Assembly (NCBI GenBank): GCA_001556125.1
Contig: LSIG01000165.1
Span: forward strand, 52,096 to 116,095
Length of the DNA: 64,000 nt
Origin: Rhizobiales bacterium CCH10-E5
Lineage (GTDB): Bacteria > Pseudomonadota > Alphaproteobacteria > Rhizobiales > Beijerinckiaceae
Direction of reading: 5' to 3'
A program made the position numbers and the translations under genes. The notes beneath the pieces are model-generated. The model saw only the letters and a list, made by a program, of their open reading frames with translations. It was not told the DNA's origin and did no database searches. Below, in pieces: positions 52,322 through 59,202 of this stretch (the first letter of the stretch is position 1; each line of letters starts with the position of its first letter).

Positions 52322-52849
52322 ATGATGACGATGACGACGACGGCCATTCATCTGGAGGCGCGCGGCTTCGTGCCCAACAATCCGCGCCTGCCGCTCGTGC
52401 TCTACCAGGCCGCCTTCCCTGCCGATGCCGGGGATTTGGCGGCCGAGATGGAGAGACGCTTCGCCGAGAATGGCTGGCCGCCCCAATGGCGCGACGGCAT
52501 CTATGATTTCGACCACTACCACACGCAGGGCCACGAGGTGCTGGGCATCGCCGCGGGCTCGGCCGAACTCGTCCTGGGTGGCGAGGGCGGGCGGCGGATC
52601 GAGGTGAGCGCGGGCGACGTCCTGCTGCTGCCGGCCGGCACCGGCCATCGCTGCGTGCGGCACTCCGACGATTTCCTGGTGGTCGGGGCCTATCCGCCGG
52701 GCCAGAGCGCGGACATCGTTCGCAAGGAGGCGACGCCGGCGATGCTGAAGCAGATCGCCGTGCTCAGCTTCCCGGCTTCCTACCCTGTCCAGGGCGCGGA
52801 GGGGCCGATCACGCGGCTCTGGGCGGACCAGATGCTGCGCAACCGCTGA
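52322..52849 (+). CDS. Cupin-domain protein
   Basis: Small single-domain cupin of 175 residues. The metal-binding motifs are FDHYHTQGHEVLGIAAGSAE (His, His, Glu) and LLLPAGTGHRCVRHS (His). A GAGG site precedes the ATG at 52322; two more ATGs follow within four codons. Similar proteins are called cupins of unknown substrate; a sugar isomerase or dioxygenase-like role cannot be decided. It is the last chromosomal gene before the integrated element. Confidence 0.85.
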   Translation: MMTMTTTAIHLEARGFVPNNPRLPLVLYQAAFPADAGDLAAEMERRFAENGWPPQWRDGIYDFDHYHTQGHEVLGIAAGSAELVLGGEGGRRIEVSAGDVLLLPAGTGHRCVRHSDDFLVVGAYPPGQSADIVRKEATPAMLKQIAVLSFPASYPVQGAEGPITRLWADQMLRNR

Positions 52850-52893
52850 GGCAGCGTTGCGTCCGGGTCGTCAGAGATGTCGGAGAAGGTTCG

Positions 52894-52941
<48 letters not shown>

Positions 52942-52964
52942 CACGGCGACCGCTGATTCTGCGC

Positions 52965-52991
52965 GCTTTTCCTGCAAACCAGAGGAAAAGC
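52965..52991. repeat. 9-bp inverted repeat beside the attachment site
   Basis: GCTTTTCCT and AGGAAAAGC are separated by nine bases, 24 bp inside the element end. It could be part of the recombination region or a terminator. A 12-base near-copy of tRNA sequence (CGACCGCTGATT, 52947-52958) precedes it. Confidence 0.5.
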
Positions 52992-53048
52992 CATGCACCA
53001 CAGATCAATCACTTACAGCCGATTTGCAAACCGCTCGGACGCCCGCTC

Positions 53049-53507
53049 ATGAGCGGCTCGATCCCCTATGCGAACGCGACGAGCGGCGAGAAGGCGCGCG
53101 GCGAGATCACGAAGCTCCTGCGGTCTATGGGCTGCGACGAGATCGGCTTCCAGGATCGCTACAGCGACGGCGTGCTGGTCGTCGTCTTCAAGATCCGCGG
53201 CCGCGTCTATAAGCTCGAGGCGTCGGCGCGCGGCTGGGCTCGCTGGTATCTCCGTCACAACCCGCACACCCATCGCCACCGGACGACGAAGCAGCAGCAT
53301 GAGGCCAAGGCGCTCGACCAGGGCCTGATCGCGATCAACTCGGTCCTGCGCGATTATGTCCGCGGGATGGTCACCGCCATCGAGTGCAACGCGCTCTCGA
53401 TCGAGCAGGCGATGCTCGGCCACATACTGCTCGGCAATGGGCAGACCGTCATGGACCACATGGTCGAGACGAAGCTGCTGTCGCTGCCGGCGCCGAGCGC
53501 TGCCTGA
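53049..53507 (+). CDS. Phage protein of unknown function
   Basis: Protein of 152 residues, first gene inside the element. It is basic in the middle (RHNPHTHRHRTTKQQHEAKA) with Trp/Tyr-rich segments (LEASARGWARWYLR) and a helical C-terminus (IEQAMLGHILLGNGQTVMDH). No signal peptide, membrane helix or known family is recognised. There is no clear ribosome-binding site at the ATG. The same gene-length and position are typical of phage accessory genes. Confidence 0.7.
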   Translation: MSGSIPYANATSGEKARGEITKLLRSMGCDEIGFQDRYSDGVLVVVFKIRGRVYKLEASARGWARWYLRHNPHTHRHRTTKQQHEAKALDQGLIAINSVLRDYVRGMVTAIECNALSIEQAMLGHILLGNGQTVMDHMVETKLLSLPAPSAA

Positions 53508-53533
53508 CCCACCCTCCCACACGAGGACAGAAC

Positions 53534-53797
53534 ATGAGCGAGAAGATGACGGGGACCGTTGTCGAGCCTCAGGCGCCTGGCGGCTTGGTAGCGGATTTGC
53601 GGGCCGCATGCTTCGGTCGGCCCGCAAAAATAGAATGGCCGCACCGACTGCTCCACCGAGCCGCCGACGCCATTGAATTAGCCGAAATGCGCGAATGCGT
53701 TGCGCTGAAGAATAAACAGAATTTGCTCGATAAGTTGCAAGCCGCGAATGCCCGTATTGCCGAGCTAGAGCGCGCCCTCTCAGAGGGGGATGCGTGA
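53534..53797 (+). CDS. Small phage coiled-coil protein
   Basis: Protein of 87 residues starting at 53534 (MSEKMTGTVV) after GAGGACAG. The C-terminal half is a predicted coiled coil (LLDKLQAANARIAELERALSEG) like the ends of Ea22-type phage proteins and of the two proteins at 54231 and 54721. The base composition in its second half is less GC-rich than flanking chromosome. Its stop overlaps the start region of the next gene. Confidence 0.65.
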   Translation: MSEKMTGTVVEPQAPGGLVADLRAACFGRPAKIEWPHRLLHRAADAIELAEMRECVALKNKQNLLDKLQAANARIAELERALSEGDA

Positions 53798-54012
53798 TGG
53801 GGAAGGTCAAGCTGACGAAGGCGCAGCGGGCCGTTTTGGAGCGCGTTTGCGATACGGGCAGCATGAGCCGCAACGAAGCCGCCTACGAGGGCGGCAGCGG
53901 GCGGACTCTTGGTGCCTTAGAAAAGCGAGATCTGCTGGTGAGCGTCAATTACGCCAACGGTCGGTTTTGGTTGCCGACCGACGCCGGCCGCGCCGCCCTC
54001 AAGGAGTCCTGA
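53797..54012 (+). CDS. Small winged-helix-like phage protein
   Basis: Protein of 71 residues (MGKVKLTKAQRAVLERVCDT). The pattern of a helix, a turn-helix (MSRNEAAYEGGSGRTLGALEKRD split over residues 23-45) and an LTDAGRAAL-like end (PTDAGRAALK) resembles a MarR/PadR-like winged helix, so DNA binding is possible. A GTG at 53794 overlapping the previous stop is an alternative start; GAGGGGG precedes both. It is translationally linked to its neighbours. Confidence 0.65.
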   Translation: MGKVKLTKAQRAVLERVCDTGSMSRNEAAYEGGSGRTLGALEKRDLLVSVNYANGRFWLPTDAGRAALKES

Positions 54013-54013
54013 C

Positions 54014-54238
54014 ATGGACATGATCGAACTGGCGGAGCCGCGAGGGCACTTCCAGGTGCTGGTTCGCCGGCTGGCCGAGGAGGCGGTGTCGGCCATTCAT
54101 CATGACGCGCCCGAGCCCGAATACAGCAACGAGGTCCGCTCGCTTGAGCGCCGGTTCACCGACATTTTGCGGGGCTACCTATCGGCTCGATCTCGCGCCT
54201 CCCGCGCCCTTTCCGCAAAGGATGAAAGCCATGACTGA
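54014..54238 (+). CDS. Small phage protein of unknown function
   Basis: Protein of 74 residues (MDMIELAEPRGHFQVLVRRL), acidic then basic, predicted helical, ending ARSRASRALSAKDESHD. It starts one base after the previous stop and overlaps the next start by 8 bp. No family recognised. Confidence 0.6.
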   Translation: MDMIELAEPRGHFQVLVRRLAEEAVSAIHHDAPEPEYSNEVRSLERRFTDILRGYLSARSRASRALSAKDESHD

Positions 54239-54728
54239 CATGCCGGAGGTTGCCATGGACGTGAAGGGGCTGTGCGAGAGGCTGGAGCAGGCCGCTACGG
54301 ACTGGAACGGCGAGTCAATGCCTGATGGAGCCGAGCCGCGCCCGATGGTGACATGCGGTGATTTGCGCGAAGCCGCCACCGCCCTCTCAACCCTGTCCCG
54401 AAAACTGGCGGAGGCGAGGGCCGAACGGGATGCGTGCAAGCGCGACTACGACGGCGGCTATGAGGCAGGGGCCGGCGATATGGCTGGCGCAGTCGATGCA
54501 GCGCTGGCCCGCGCCCTCGCCGCCGAAGCCGCGCTCGCGTCCAAGGACGAGAGGATCGCTGCGCTCGAAAAGGCGTTGGAGCGTGCGGCTGAGGATTTCC
54601 GCACGATCAAGACGCTCAACAGCCACGGCGCGAGCGATCAAACCTACATTGGGTGGCTGCGCTCCAATGCCGAACAGGGAGAACGCCGCGCCCGCAGCGC
54701 CCTCACCGTGGAGAAGACCGATGGATGA
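54231..54728 (+). CDS. Ea22-like phage coiled-coil protein, copy A of a tandem pair
   Basis: Protein of 165 residues. Its N-terminus (MDVKGLCERLEQ), centre (TALSTLSRKLAEARAERD) and distal part (LASKDERIAALEKALERA) recur in the next protein (54721), and 76 bases of DNA are about 95% identical. The region is a predicted coiled coil. Phage Ea22-type proteins of this shape are common near recombination or early regions; function is unknown. It overlaps both neighbours by 8 bp, so translation is coupled. Confidence 0.65.
   Translation: MTDMPEVAMDVKGLCERLEQAATDWNGESMPDGAEPRPMVTCGDLREAATALSTLSRKLAEARAERDACKRDYDGGYEAGAGDMAGAVDAALARALAAEAALASKDERIAALEKALERAAEDFRTIKTLNSHGASDQTYIGWLRSNAEQGERRARSALTVEKTDG
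54507..54582 (+). repeat. 76-bp direct repeat, copy 1
   Basis: Matches 54952-55027 at about 72 of 76 bases by eye. It encodes ALAAEAALASKDERIAALEK. The start-to-start distance of 445 bp marks a tandem gene duplication. Confidence 0.8.
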
Positions 54729-55140
54729 GGTGAAGCGGCTGTGCGAGAGGCTGGCTGAGTTCCGCCTGCGCTGGCAGGAGAGCGGCGATCTGACCTATCT
54801 CGGTGGCGCCCTATCGGACGCGGTTGCTGGCCTCTCAACCCTTTCGCGAGAACTGGCGGAGGCGAGGGATAGGATCGCAACGCTGGAATGGGAGCGCAAC
54901 ACTTGGGATGCGGCGCACACTCGCCAAGCGCAAGAAACGCGCCGTCAGGAAGCCCGCGCCCTCGCCGCCGAAGCCGCCTCCGCGTCCAAGGACGAGAGGA
55001 TCGCGGCGCTCGAAAAGGCGTTGGAGCCTTTGGCGCGGCTTGAGATCCCACGGTTCCCGCAGGGCAATGCTGGCGCCTATTCCATCCGCCACGAAGACAT
55101 CCGGCGCGCTCGCGCTCTCTCGCCCAAGGAGCCCACATGA
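54721..55140 (+). CDS. Ea22-like phage coiled-coil protein, copy B of a tandem pair
   Basis: Protein of 139 residues (MDEVKRLCERLAEFRLRWQE) with GLSTLSRELAEARDRIATLE and ASASKDERIAALEKALEPL. It is a paralogue of the preceding protein: N-terminal, central and distal blocks are shared, while the linkers between them (GDLTYLGGALSDAV, ERNTWDAAHTRQAQETRRQE) differ. It overlaps the previous gene by 8 bp and the next by 4 bp (ATGA). Confidence 0.68.
   Translation: MDEVKRLCERLAEFRLRWQESGDLTYLGGALSDAVAGLSTLSRELAEARDRIATLEWERNTWDAAHTRQAQETRRQEARALAAEAASASKDERIAALEKALEPLARLEIPRFPQGNAGAYSIRHEDIRRARALSPKEPT
54952..55027 (+). repeat. 76-bp direct repeat, copy 2
   Basis: Second copy of the repeat at 54507-54582; four differences seen, of which one cluster changes Ala-Leu-Ala to Ala-Ser-Ala. 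Confidence 0.8.
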
Positions 55141-55529
55141 CCGCCCCCGACACAGACACTCTCATCGCCCTCGCCAGAGAGGGACGGATCGCCGTGGTGC
55201 CGGTGGAGGCATTCAAGGAGCTTCGCCATCGGTGGCGGGATGGCTTCCCGTTTAACGAGGACAGCGAAGAGGATGATGCGCTGGACGCCGCGCTGGACGA
55301 GGCACCCACCCTCACCCCGGCCCTTCTCGCCCTCGCGGAAGAACGGGATCGGTTGAGGGAGGCGTTGACGGCAGAGCGAGAGGCATGCGCGCAGACAGCT
55401 ATGACATGCCTTGTCGAAGCCGCGCGCTTTGAAAACGACGACTTTCGACTTGGCGCACGCGCCGGTAGGGCCGCGGCGGCCCAAGCCATCCGCGCCCGCG
55501 CGCTCACGGAGACACGCCATGAAAGTTGA
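55137..55529 (+). CDS. Phage protein of unknown function
   Basis: Acidic protein of 130 residues (MTAPDTDTLIALAREGRIAV). The middle is strongly acidic (NEDSEEDDALDAALDEAP) and the C-terminal part helical (ALAEERDRLREALTAEREAC, then RAGRAAAAQAIRARAL). It starts in an ATGA overlap with the previous gene and overlaps the next by 11 bp. Acidic small phage proteins sometimes mimic DNA; that idea is untested here. Confidence 0.65.
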   Translation: MTAPDTDTLIALAREGRIAVVPVEAFKELRHRWRDGFPFNEDSEEDDALDAALDEAPTLTPALLALAEERDRLREALTAEREACAQTAMTCLVEAARFENDDFRLGARAGRAAAAQAIRARALTETRHES

Positions 55530-56019
55530 CGAGAAGGGGCTGGAGGCCATCGCGCGAGCTATCCGTGACACTCAGCACTTACCGCCATCATGCGATTATC
55601 CGCAGTGCATGTGCGACTATGAGTGCGAGCGCGATGTCCTAACCGTGGCGACCTACATACCCGCCGCACGCGCCGCCATCACCGCCTACGAGGCTGCCAA
55701 GACAGCGGAGGGGGCCTCGATCGTCTATGACGAGGACCGACGCGTCGAGGTGATAGAGCGCGATGTGCCGGTGATCTGGAGACGGGCGGCTGGTGGCGCA
55801 ATCGAATACGCGCTCGACATTGACACGCGCGAGGTCATCGGCGCTCGCATCTTCCTGCCCGCCAGGGGCGCGGAGCCGGTGGCGTGGAAAGCGCTGTTCG
55901 AGACTGCCCACGGCGCCCTGATCTGCATCGCAGAGGCTCAAGGCGATGCGCTATATGCTCGCAAGGTGGCTGACGATTTGATAGCCGCCACCATGGGCAA
56001 TGCCTCGACGACCGCCTGA
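55519..56019 (+). CDS. Phage protein of unknown function with Cys-rich N-terminus
   Basis: Protein of 166 residues (MKVDEKGLEAIARAIRDTQH). A cluster of four cysteines (CDYPQCMCDYEC) near residues 25-36 could bind a metal. The rest contains VEVIERDVPVIWRR and ALDIDTREVIGARIFLP strands and a C-terminal helix. Its start overlaps the previous gene by 11 bp. The N-terminal helix pattern (GLEAIARAI) is common in Ea22-like or DUF551-type phage proteins; no firm family. Confidence 0.65.
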   Translation: MKVDEKGLEAIARAIRDTQHLPPSCDYPQCMCDYECERDVLTVATYIPAARAAITAYEAAKTAEGASIVYDEDRRVEVIERDVPVIWRRAAGGAIEYALDIDTREVIGARIFLPARGAEPVAWKALFETAHGALICIAEAQGDALYARKVADDLIAATMGNASTTA

Positions 56020-56040
56020 GCCCGCCCTACCCTGCCCGGC

Positions 56041-56535
56041 ATGTGGAACCCACGCCGCTCCTATGACGCCGAAGGCCGCGAGATCGCGCCGGCTACGATC
56101 GGCACCGAGCGCGCCAACGGCGTGACTGTGGTCGAGATCTGGTGCGGCGACTGCCACCACCATGGCGAGGTCTCGACGGACGGCATGCCGGCAGAGACGC
56201 CGATCCCCGACATCTGCCTGCGCTATCGCTGCTCGGCATGCGGCAGCCGGAACCTGACCTCGCGCCCGAGCGTGATGGAGCATTATCGCGTGCTGCGCGA
56301 GCGCACCGGCATGAGCCATGGGAACGGGCCGCTTCCGCCGCGCGTTGAGCCGGCCGGAGGGCACGCCATGCCAAAGGTCGTCATCACCACCGTCGAGGAC
56401 TACGAAGCCGCGACGCGCGAGGTGCAGGAACTGACCGGCGCACCTGAGGGCACGCCTGAGGAGCGGCGGCTGATCGACCTTGTGCTCGCGATCGAGATCT
56501 GGGACGCTAAATACCAGACGGATAGACAGTCATGA
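56041..56535 (+). CDS. Phage zinc-ribbon-like protein
   Basis: Protein of 164 residues. Residues ~30-75 carry CGDCHHHGEV and CSACGSRNL, two CxxC pairs in a zinc-ribbon arrangement. The C-terminal third is acidic and helical (VEDYEAATREVQELTGAPEG). An N-terminal stretch starts MWNPRRSYDAEGREI. Such ribbons often bind nucleic acid; the role is unknown. It overlaps the next gene by 4 bp (ATGA). Confidence 0.68.
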   Translation: MWNPRRSYDAEGREIAPATIGTERANGVTVVEIWCGDCHHHGEVSTDGMPAETPIPDICLRYRCSACGSRNLTSRPSVMEHYRVLRERTGMSHGNGPLPPRVEPAGGHAMPKVVITTVEDYEAATREVQELTGAPEGTPEERRLIDLVLAIEIWDAKYQTDRQS

Positions 56536-56741
56536 ACACCGTTTCAAAACCGTGCCAACTATGTCGCGAGCAGATGCGAAAGACGCGACATGACCCGCCG
56601 CATCCGCGTTTAAAGTTGATCGAGCGAGGGCCGGACGTTGGACACATGTTCGGGGGTGGGCGCGAGACGCGATATGAATGCCTCGACTGCGGCGAGATCA
56701 TGATCCACAGCACTGATCGCGTAGATCCTGCTTGGTGCTGA
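56532..56741 (+). CDS. Small phage protein with two CxxC pairs
   Basis: Protein of 69 residues with CQLCREQM at residue 8 and CLDCGEIM near residue 50, a probable zinc-binding pair. It ends RVDPAWC. It is the last gene of the plus-strand run and starts in an ATGA overlap with the previous gene. No family recognised. Confidence 0.62.
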   Translation: MNTVSKPCQLCREQMRKTRHDPPHPRLKLIERGPDVGHMFGGGRETRYECLDCGEIMIHSTDRVDPAWC

Positions 56742-56753
56742 AAGCGCAAAAAT

Positions 56754-56783
56754 GGCCCGGCCCCGCGCGAGCGGAACCGGGCC
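56754..56783 (-). terminator. Rho-independent terminator of the lysis operon
   Basis: On the minus strand GGCCCGGTTCCGC pairs with GCGGGGCCGGGCC (13 bp, two G-U pairs) around a TCGC loop, followed by ATTTTTGCG. It lies 97 bp past the last minus-strand lysis-region gene and also faces the end of the plus-strand run. Confidence 0.82.
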
Positions 56784-56879
56784 TTAGTGATCTAGGGGAC
56801 TTCCAACCAAGCGGCCGGAGCCACTCGTATCCGGCCGAGGGAGCCCGGCAGGATCTCGGTTGAGGCGTTCGCCTCGGAA

Positions 56880-57356
56880 TCACGTCAACGGCGGCACCCT
56901 CACGATGGGCAGTTCCTGCCAGATCGTCCAGAGCCCGTGGGGCATGCGATAGTTGATCTGGCCGCGGATGATGAGGCCAGGCACCCGGTCGAGATCGGAC
57001 GGAATCACCACGCAGAGATCGTTGCGGCCGGGGCCGAGCGCGCTGGCCTGCGGGTTGCGCAGGATCTGGCCGTCCCGCTGCCGCTCGGCGATCGCGGGGA
57101 ACTCCACTGATGTGCCGTCGACCGTGATTGACCAAGCGACGGCGATCGGCTGGGCGTAGCGGTTCTTCGTCCAGTGCCAGGTCCAGCACATCCGGCCGGG
57201 CGTGCGGTCGTCGGCGTCGATTTCAATATGCTGATCCGAGAGGACCGGCGCGATCCTCGCCTCGAGCATCGGCGTGCCATAGAGGAAGAGCGCCGAGCCA
57301 ACGGCACCCGCCACCGACCAGACCATCACCGCAGCCGCCGTGCGCGCGCTCAGCAT
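56880..57356 (-). CDS. Membrane-anchored phage protein of unknown function
   Basis: Protein of 158 residues with an N-terminal helix (AAAVMVWSVAGAVGSALFLYG) and a predicted extracytoplasmic beta-rich domain (DADDRTPGRMCWTWHWTKNR, ending RMPHGLWTIWQELPIVRVP). It starts in an overlap with the previous gene; the ATG at 57356 is used, a GTG one codon earlier is possible. Its position at the end of the lysis cassette would suit a spanin-like or accessory lysis role, but there is no spanin coiled coil, so the function is open. Confidence 0.62.
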   Translation of the reverse strand: MLSARTAAAVMVWSVAGAVGSALFLYGTPMLEARIAPVLSDQHIEIDADDRTPGRMCWTWHWTKNRYAQPIAVAWSITVDGTSVEFPAIAERQRDGQILRNPQASALGPGRNDLCVVIPSDLDRVPGLIIRGQINYRMPHGLWTIWQELPIVRVPPLT

Positions 57357-57703
57357 CACCGTGCTCCCTTGATGGCGAGCCAGATGGCCGTGCAGATGCC
57401 TCCGAGCAGCACTGTCACGACCGCCTTGAGCCCGTGGCTGATCAGGGCCTCGCGCGTCTCGCGCGCCGCCCGCATCGCGGTGAGGTCTTTCCGGAACGCC
57501 GGGATGTCATCGATCCCCACCTTGTCGAGAAAGCGCTGGATGCCCTCCTCGACGCCGTGCTCGACGATCTTCTCGACGTCGCCTTGCTTGACGGCGACGC
57601 CGGCGACGGCGCGGTCCGCCGCGGCGGTAGCCATCCTATCGAGGTCGGCCAGATTGACCCAGGCCGATGCCGGCATGAGATCGGCGGGGTCACGGTGTGG
57701 CAT
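57356..57703 (-). CDS. Phage membrane protein, DUF6127-like
   Basis: Protein of 115 residues. The soluble N-terminal part contains KIVEHGVEEGIQRFLDKVGI and DLTAMRAARETREALI; a single C-terminal helix follows (AVVTVLLGGICTAIWLAI). The pattern resembles DUF6127-type phage proteins found beside holins. It sits between the holin candidate (26 bp upstream) and the gene at 56880, whose start it overlaps. Confidence 0.62.
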   Translation of the reverse strand: MPHRDPADLMPASAWVNLADLDRMATAAADRAVAGVAVKQGDVEKIVEHGVEEGIQRFLDKVGIDDIPAFRKDLTAMRAARETREALISHGLKAVVTVLLGGICTAIWLAIKGAR

Positions 57704-57729
57704 AGGCAGTGCTCCGACCGGGGGCGGCG

Positions 57730-58200
57730 TCAGGCGTGAGCGGTCGGGCTGGTCGAGACGATCACGCCGATCTTGGCCTCGATCTTCTCGGCCAGGACAG
57801 CGCGTGCAGCCTCCGGCGTGATGCCGAAGAACTTCAGCGCGTCAGGCGCGGCCTTGACGACGTAGTCCACGCCCTCCGAGATCATCGGGTTGTGCGTCGG
57901 CAGGTGCAGCGCGCCGACGGCGCCCCCTGCCCTGTTGATGACCAGCCCTGCGGCGTTTGTCAGCGCGGCCTGCAGCGCCTCGCGGTGGCGCGCCTCGATG
58001 TCGATGCCGAGCTTGGCCTTCACGGCCTTGGCGAGCCAGCCGACGATGCCGACGATGACCAGGCCGACGAGCTCGACGAGGTAGGGCCGCACGATCTCGA
58101 ACACGGCAGAGCCAGTGGATTGCGTCTGGGCGGTGGCGATGCCCGCGAACGCGAGCAGGCCAAGGCATGCGACAGCGAACGCCGCGAGGAAGCGGTTCAT
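57730..58200 (-). CDS. Holin candidate (LLH-like)
   Basis: Protein of 156 residues with an N-terminal signal-like helix (FLAAFAVACLGLLAFAGIA), a second helix (VELVGLVIVGIVGWLAKAV) and then LGIDIEARHREALQAALTNA, a segment typical of LLH-family phage holins. The gene is directly downstream of the amidase (27 bp). It is the best holin candidate, though length and topology alone do not prove it. Confidence 0.68.
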   Translation of the reverse strand: MNRFLAAFAVACLGLLAFAGIATAQTQSTGSAVFEIVRPYLVELVGLVIVGIVGWLAKAVKAKLGIDIEARHREALQAALTNAAGLVINRAGGAVGALHLPTHNPMISEGVDYVVKAAPDALKFFGITPEAARAVLAEKIEAKIGVIVSTSPTAHA

Positions 58201-58227
58201 GGGAGGTCTCCGGTGGGGGATGAACGG

Positions 58228-58959
58228 TCAGGCGATCTTGGCGGCGACCATGGCGCGCATGGCATCGCCGCAGGCCTTGGCGCCGACGAGAGAGGGGTCG
58301 AAGGCCAAACGGGTGACGTCCCATTTCTGGCGCTGCTTCACGCCCAGGTTCGCCTGGACCTCCGCATGGGAGAGCACCGTCTTCGGCGTGACGGGGATGT
58401 CATAGCGCCGGCAGAGATCCGCGATGACATCGGCCAGCGTCTTCCACTGGACCGCCGTGATCGGGCTCTTGCCCGGGTTGAACGGGCTCTCGACAGCGCC
58501 CGCCATCCCGCAGAGTGACACCCCGATCGAGCCGGTATTCGCGTTGAGGGTGTGGCTGGCGCGCGGGCCGCTGCCGCCGATGCCGTTGGCGGCGATCGAG
58601 GGGATGCCGCGGACGAGCTTGCCGTCAGCCTCGATCAGGATGTGGTAGTGGCTGCGGTCGAGACCGGACGCGCGGTGCGCGCCCGCGGTCCAATGGAAGA
58701 TGATGCGCTCGAGCCGGGCGGGCGGCATCCACTCGGGAGGCACAAATTCCGACTGCGCCTGAACGCGCGGCTCGGCCGGCTCCGCGACCGCGGCCTGTAG
58801 CGCCTTGATCGTCTGCGGCCCCACAACGCCGTCCGCCGAAAGCCCTCGCTGGCGCTGAAATGCCTGGACGGCCGCACGCGTTTTGGGCCCCGCATTGCCA
58901 TCGACGGCCAGCGCATAGCCGAGCTTCACCAGCGCGACCTGAACCTCGCGAGTCTCCAT
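58228..58959 (-). CDS. Endolysin: peptidoglycan-binding N-acetylmuramoyl-L-alanine amidase
   Basis: Lysis enzyme of 243 residues. The N-terminal PGB_1 domain (about 1-58: LVKLGYALAVDGNAGPKTRA, GLSADGVVGPQTIKAL) binds the wall. The C-terminal Amidase_2/PGRP domain has the zinc ligands in IIFHWTAGAH, RSHYHILIEADG and the later His in VLSHAEVQANLG. No signal peptide, so it needs the holin. The start at 58959 (METREVQV) gives a complete PGB domain. A hairpin with a T tract lies 19 bp upstream. Confidence 0.88.
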   Translation of the reverse strand: METREVQVALVKLGYALAVDGNAGPKTRAAVQAFQRQRGLSADGVVGPQTIKALQAAVAEPAEPRVQAQSEFVPPEWMPPARLERIIFHWTAGAHRASGLDRSHYHILIEADGKLVRGIPSIAANGIGGSGPRASHTLNANTGSIGVSLCGMAGAVESPFNPGKSPITAVQWKTLADVIADLCRRYDIPVTPKTVLSHAEVQANLGVKQRQKWDVTRLAFDPSLVGAKACGDAMRAMVAAKIA

Positions 58960-58977
58960 GGTATTGCTCCGCGCACG

Positions 58978-59001
58978 AAAAAGCCCGCCGTGGCGGCGGG
59001 C
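58978..59001 (-). terminator. Hairpin plus T-tract just upstream of the endolysin gene
   Basis: On the minus strand GCCCGCC pairs with GGCGGGC around a five-base loop and is followed by TTTTT. It would stop minus-strand transcription immediately before the endolysin start (58959), so it either insulates the cassette or acts as an attenuator. Confidence 0.65.
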
Positions 59002-59012
59002 GAAGGAGGACG

Positions 59013-59144
59013 ATGCAGACAGGGGACGGCGAGCGCCCGCCAAGCCTTCATCGGCTGGTGGTCGCGGCTCTGATCATCTTGGGGGCGGCAATCCTGATCA
59101 GTGCCGCCTTCCGGACGGCGCCGATCTCATGGATCTGGCGGTGA
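59013..59144 (+). CDS. 43-residue membrane protein
   Basis: Short frame with a very good GAAGGAGGACG ribosome-binding site. It encodes MQTGDGERPPSLHRLVVAAL and a single helix (LVVAALIILGAAILISAAF), ending ISWIWR. It lies between the divergent endolysin and oafA genes. It could be a small holin/antiholin or regulatory peptide; no family is recognised. Confidence 0.6.
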   Translation: MQTGDGERPPSLHRLVVAALIILGAAILISAAFRTAPISWIWR

Positions 59145-59202
59145 GGCCGTCGCCCTGGGCGGCGGACTTGACGTCCGGGTGGGTCGCCCCCAAGAGGGCC
59201 GG

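Noticed and set aside
54507..55027. A CRISPR-like or tandem repeat array
   Set aside because: Only two copies, 445 bp apart, inside coding frames; they reflect gene duplication.
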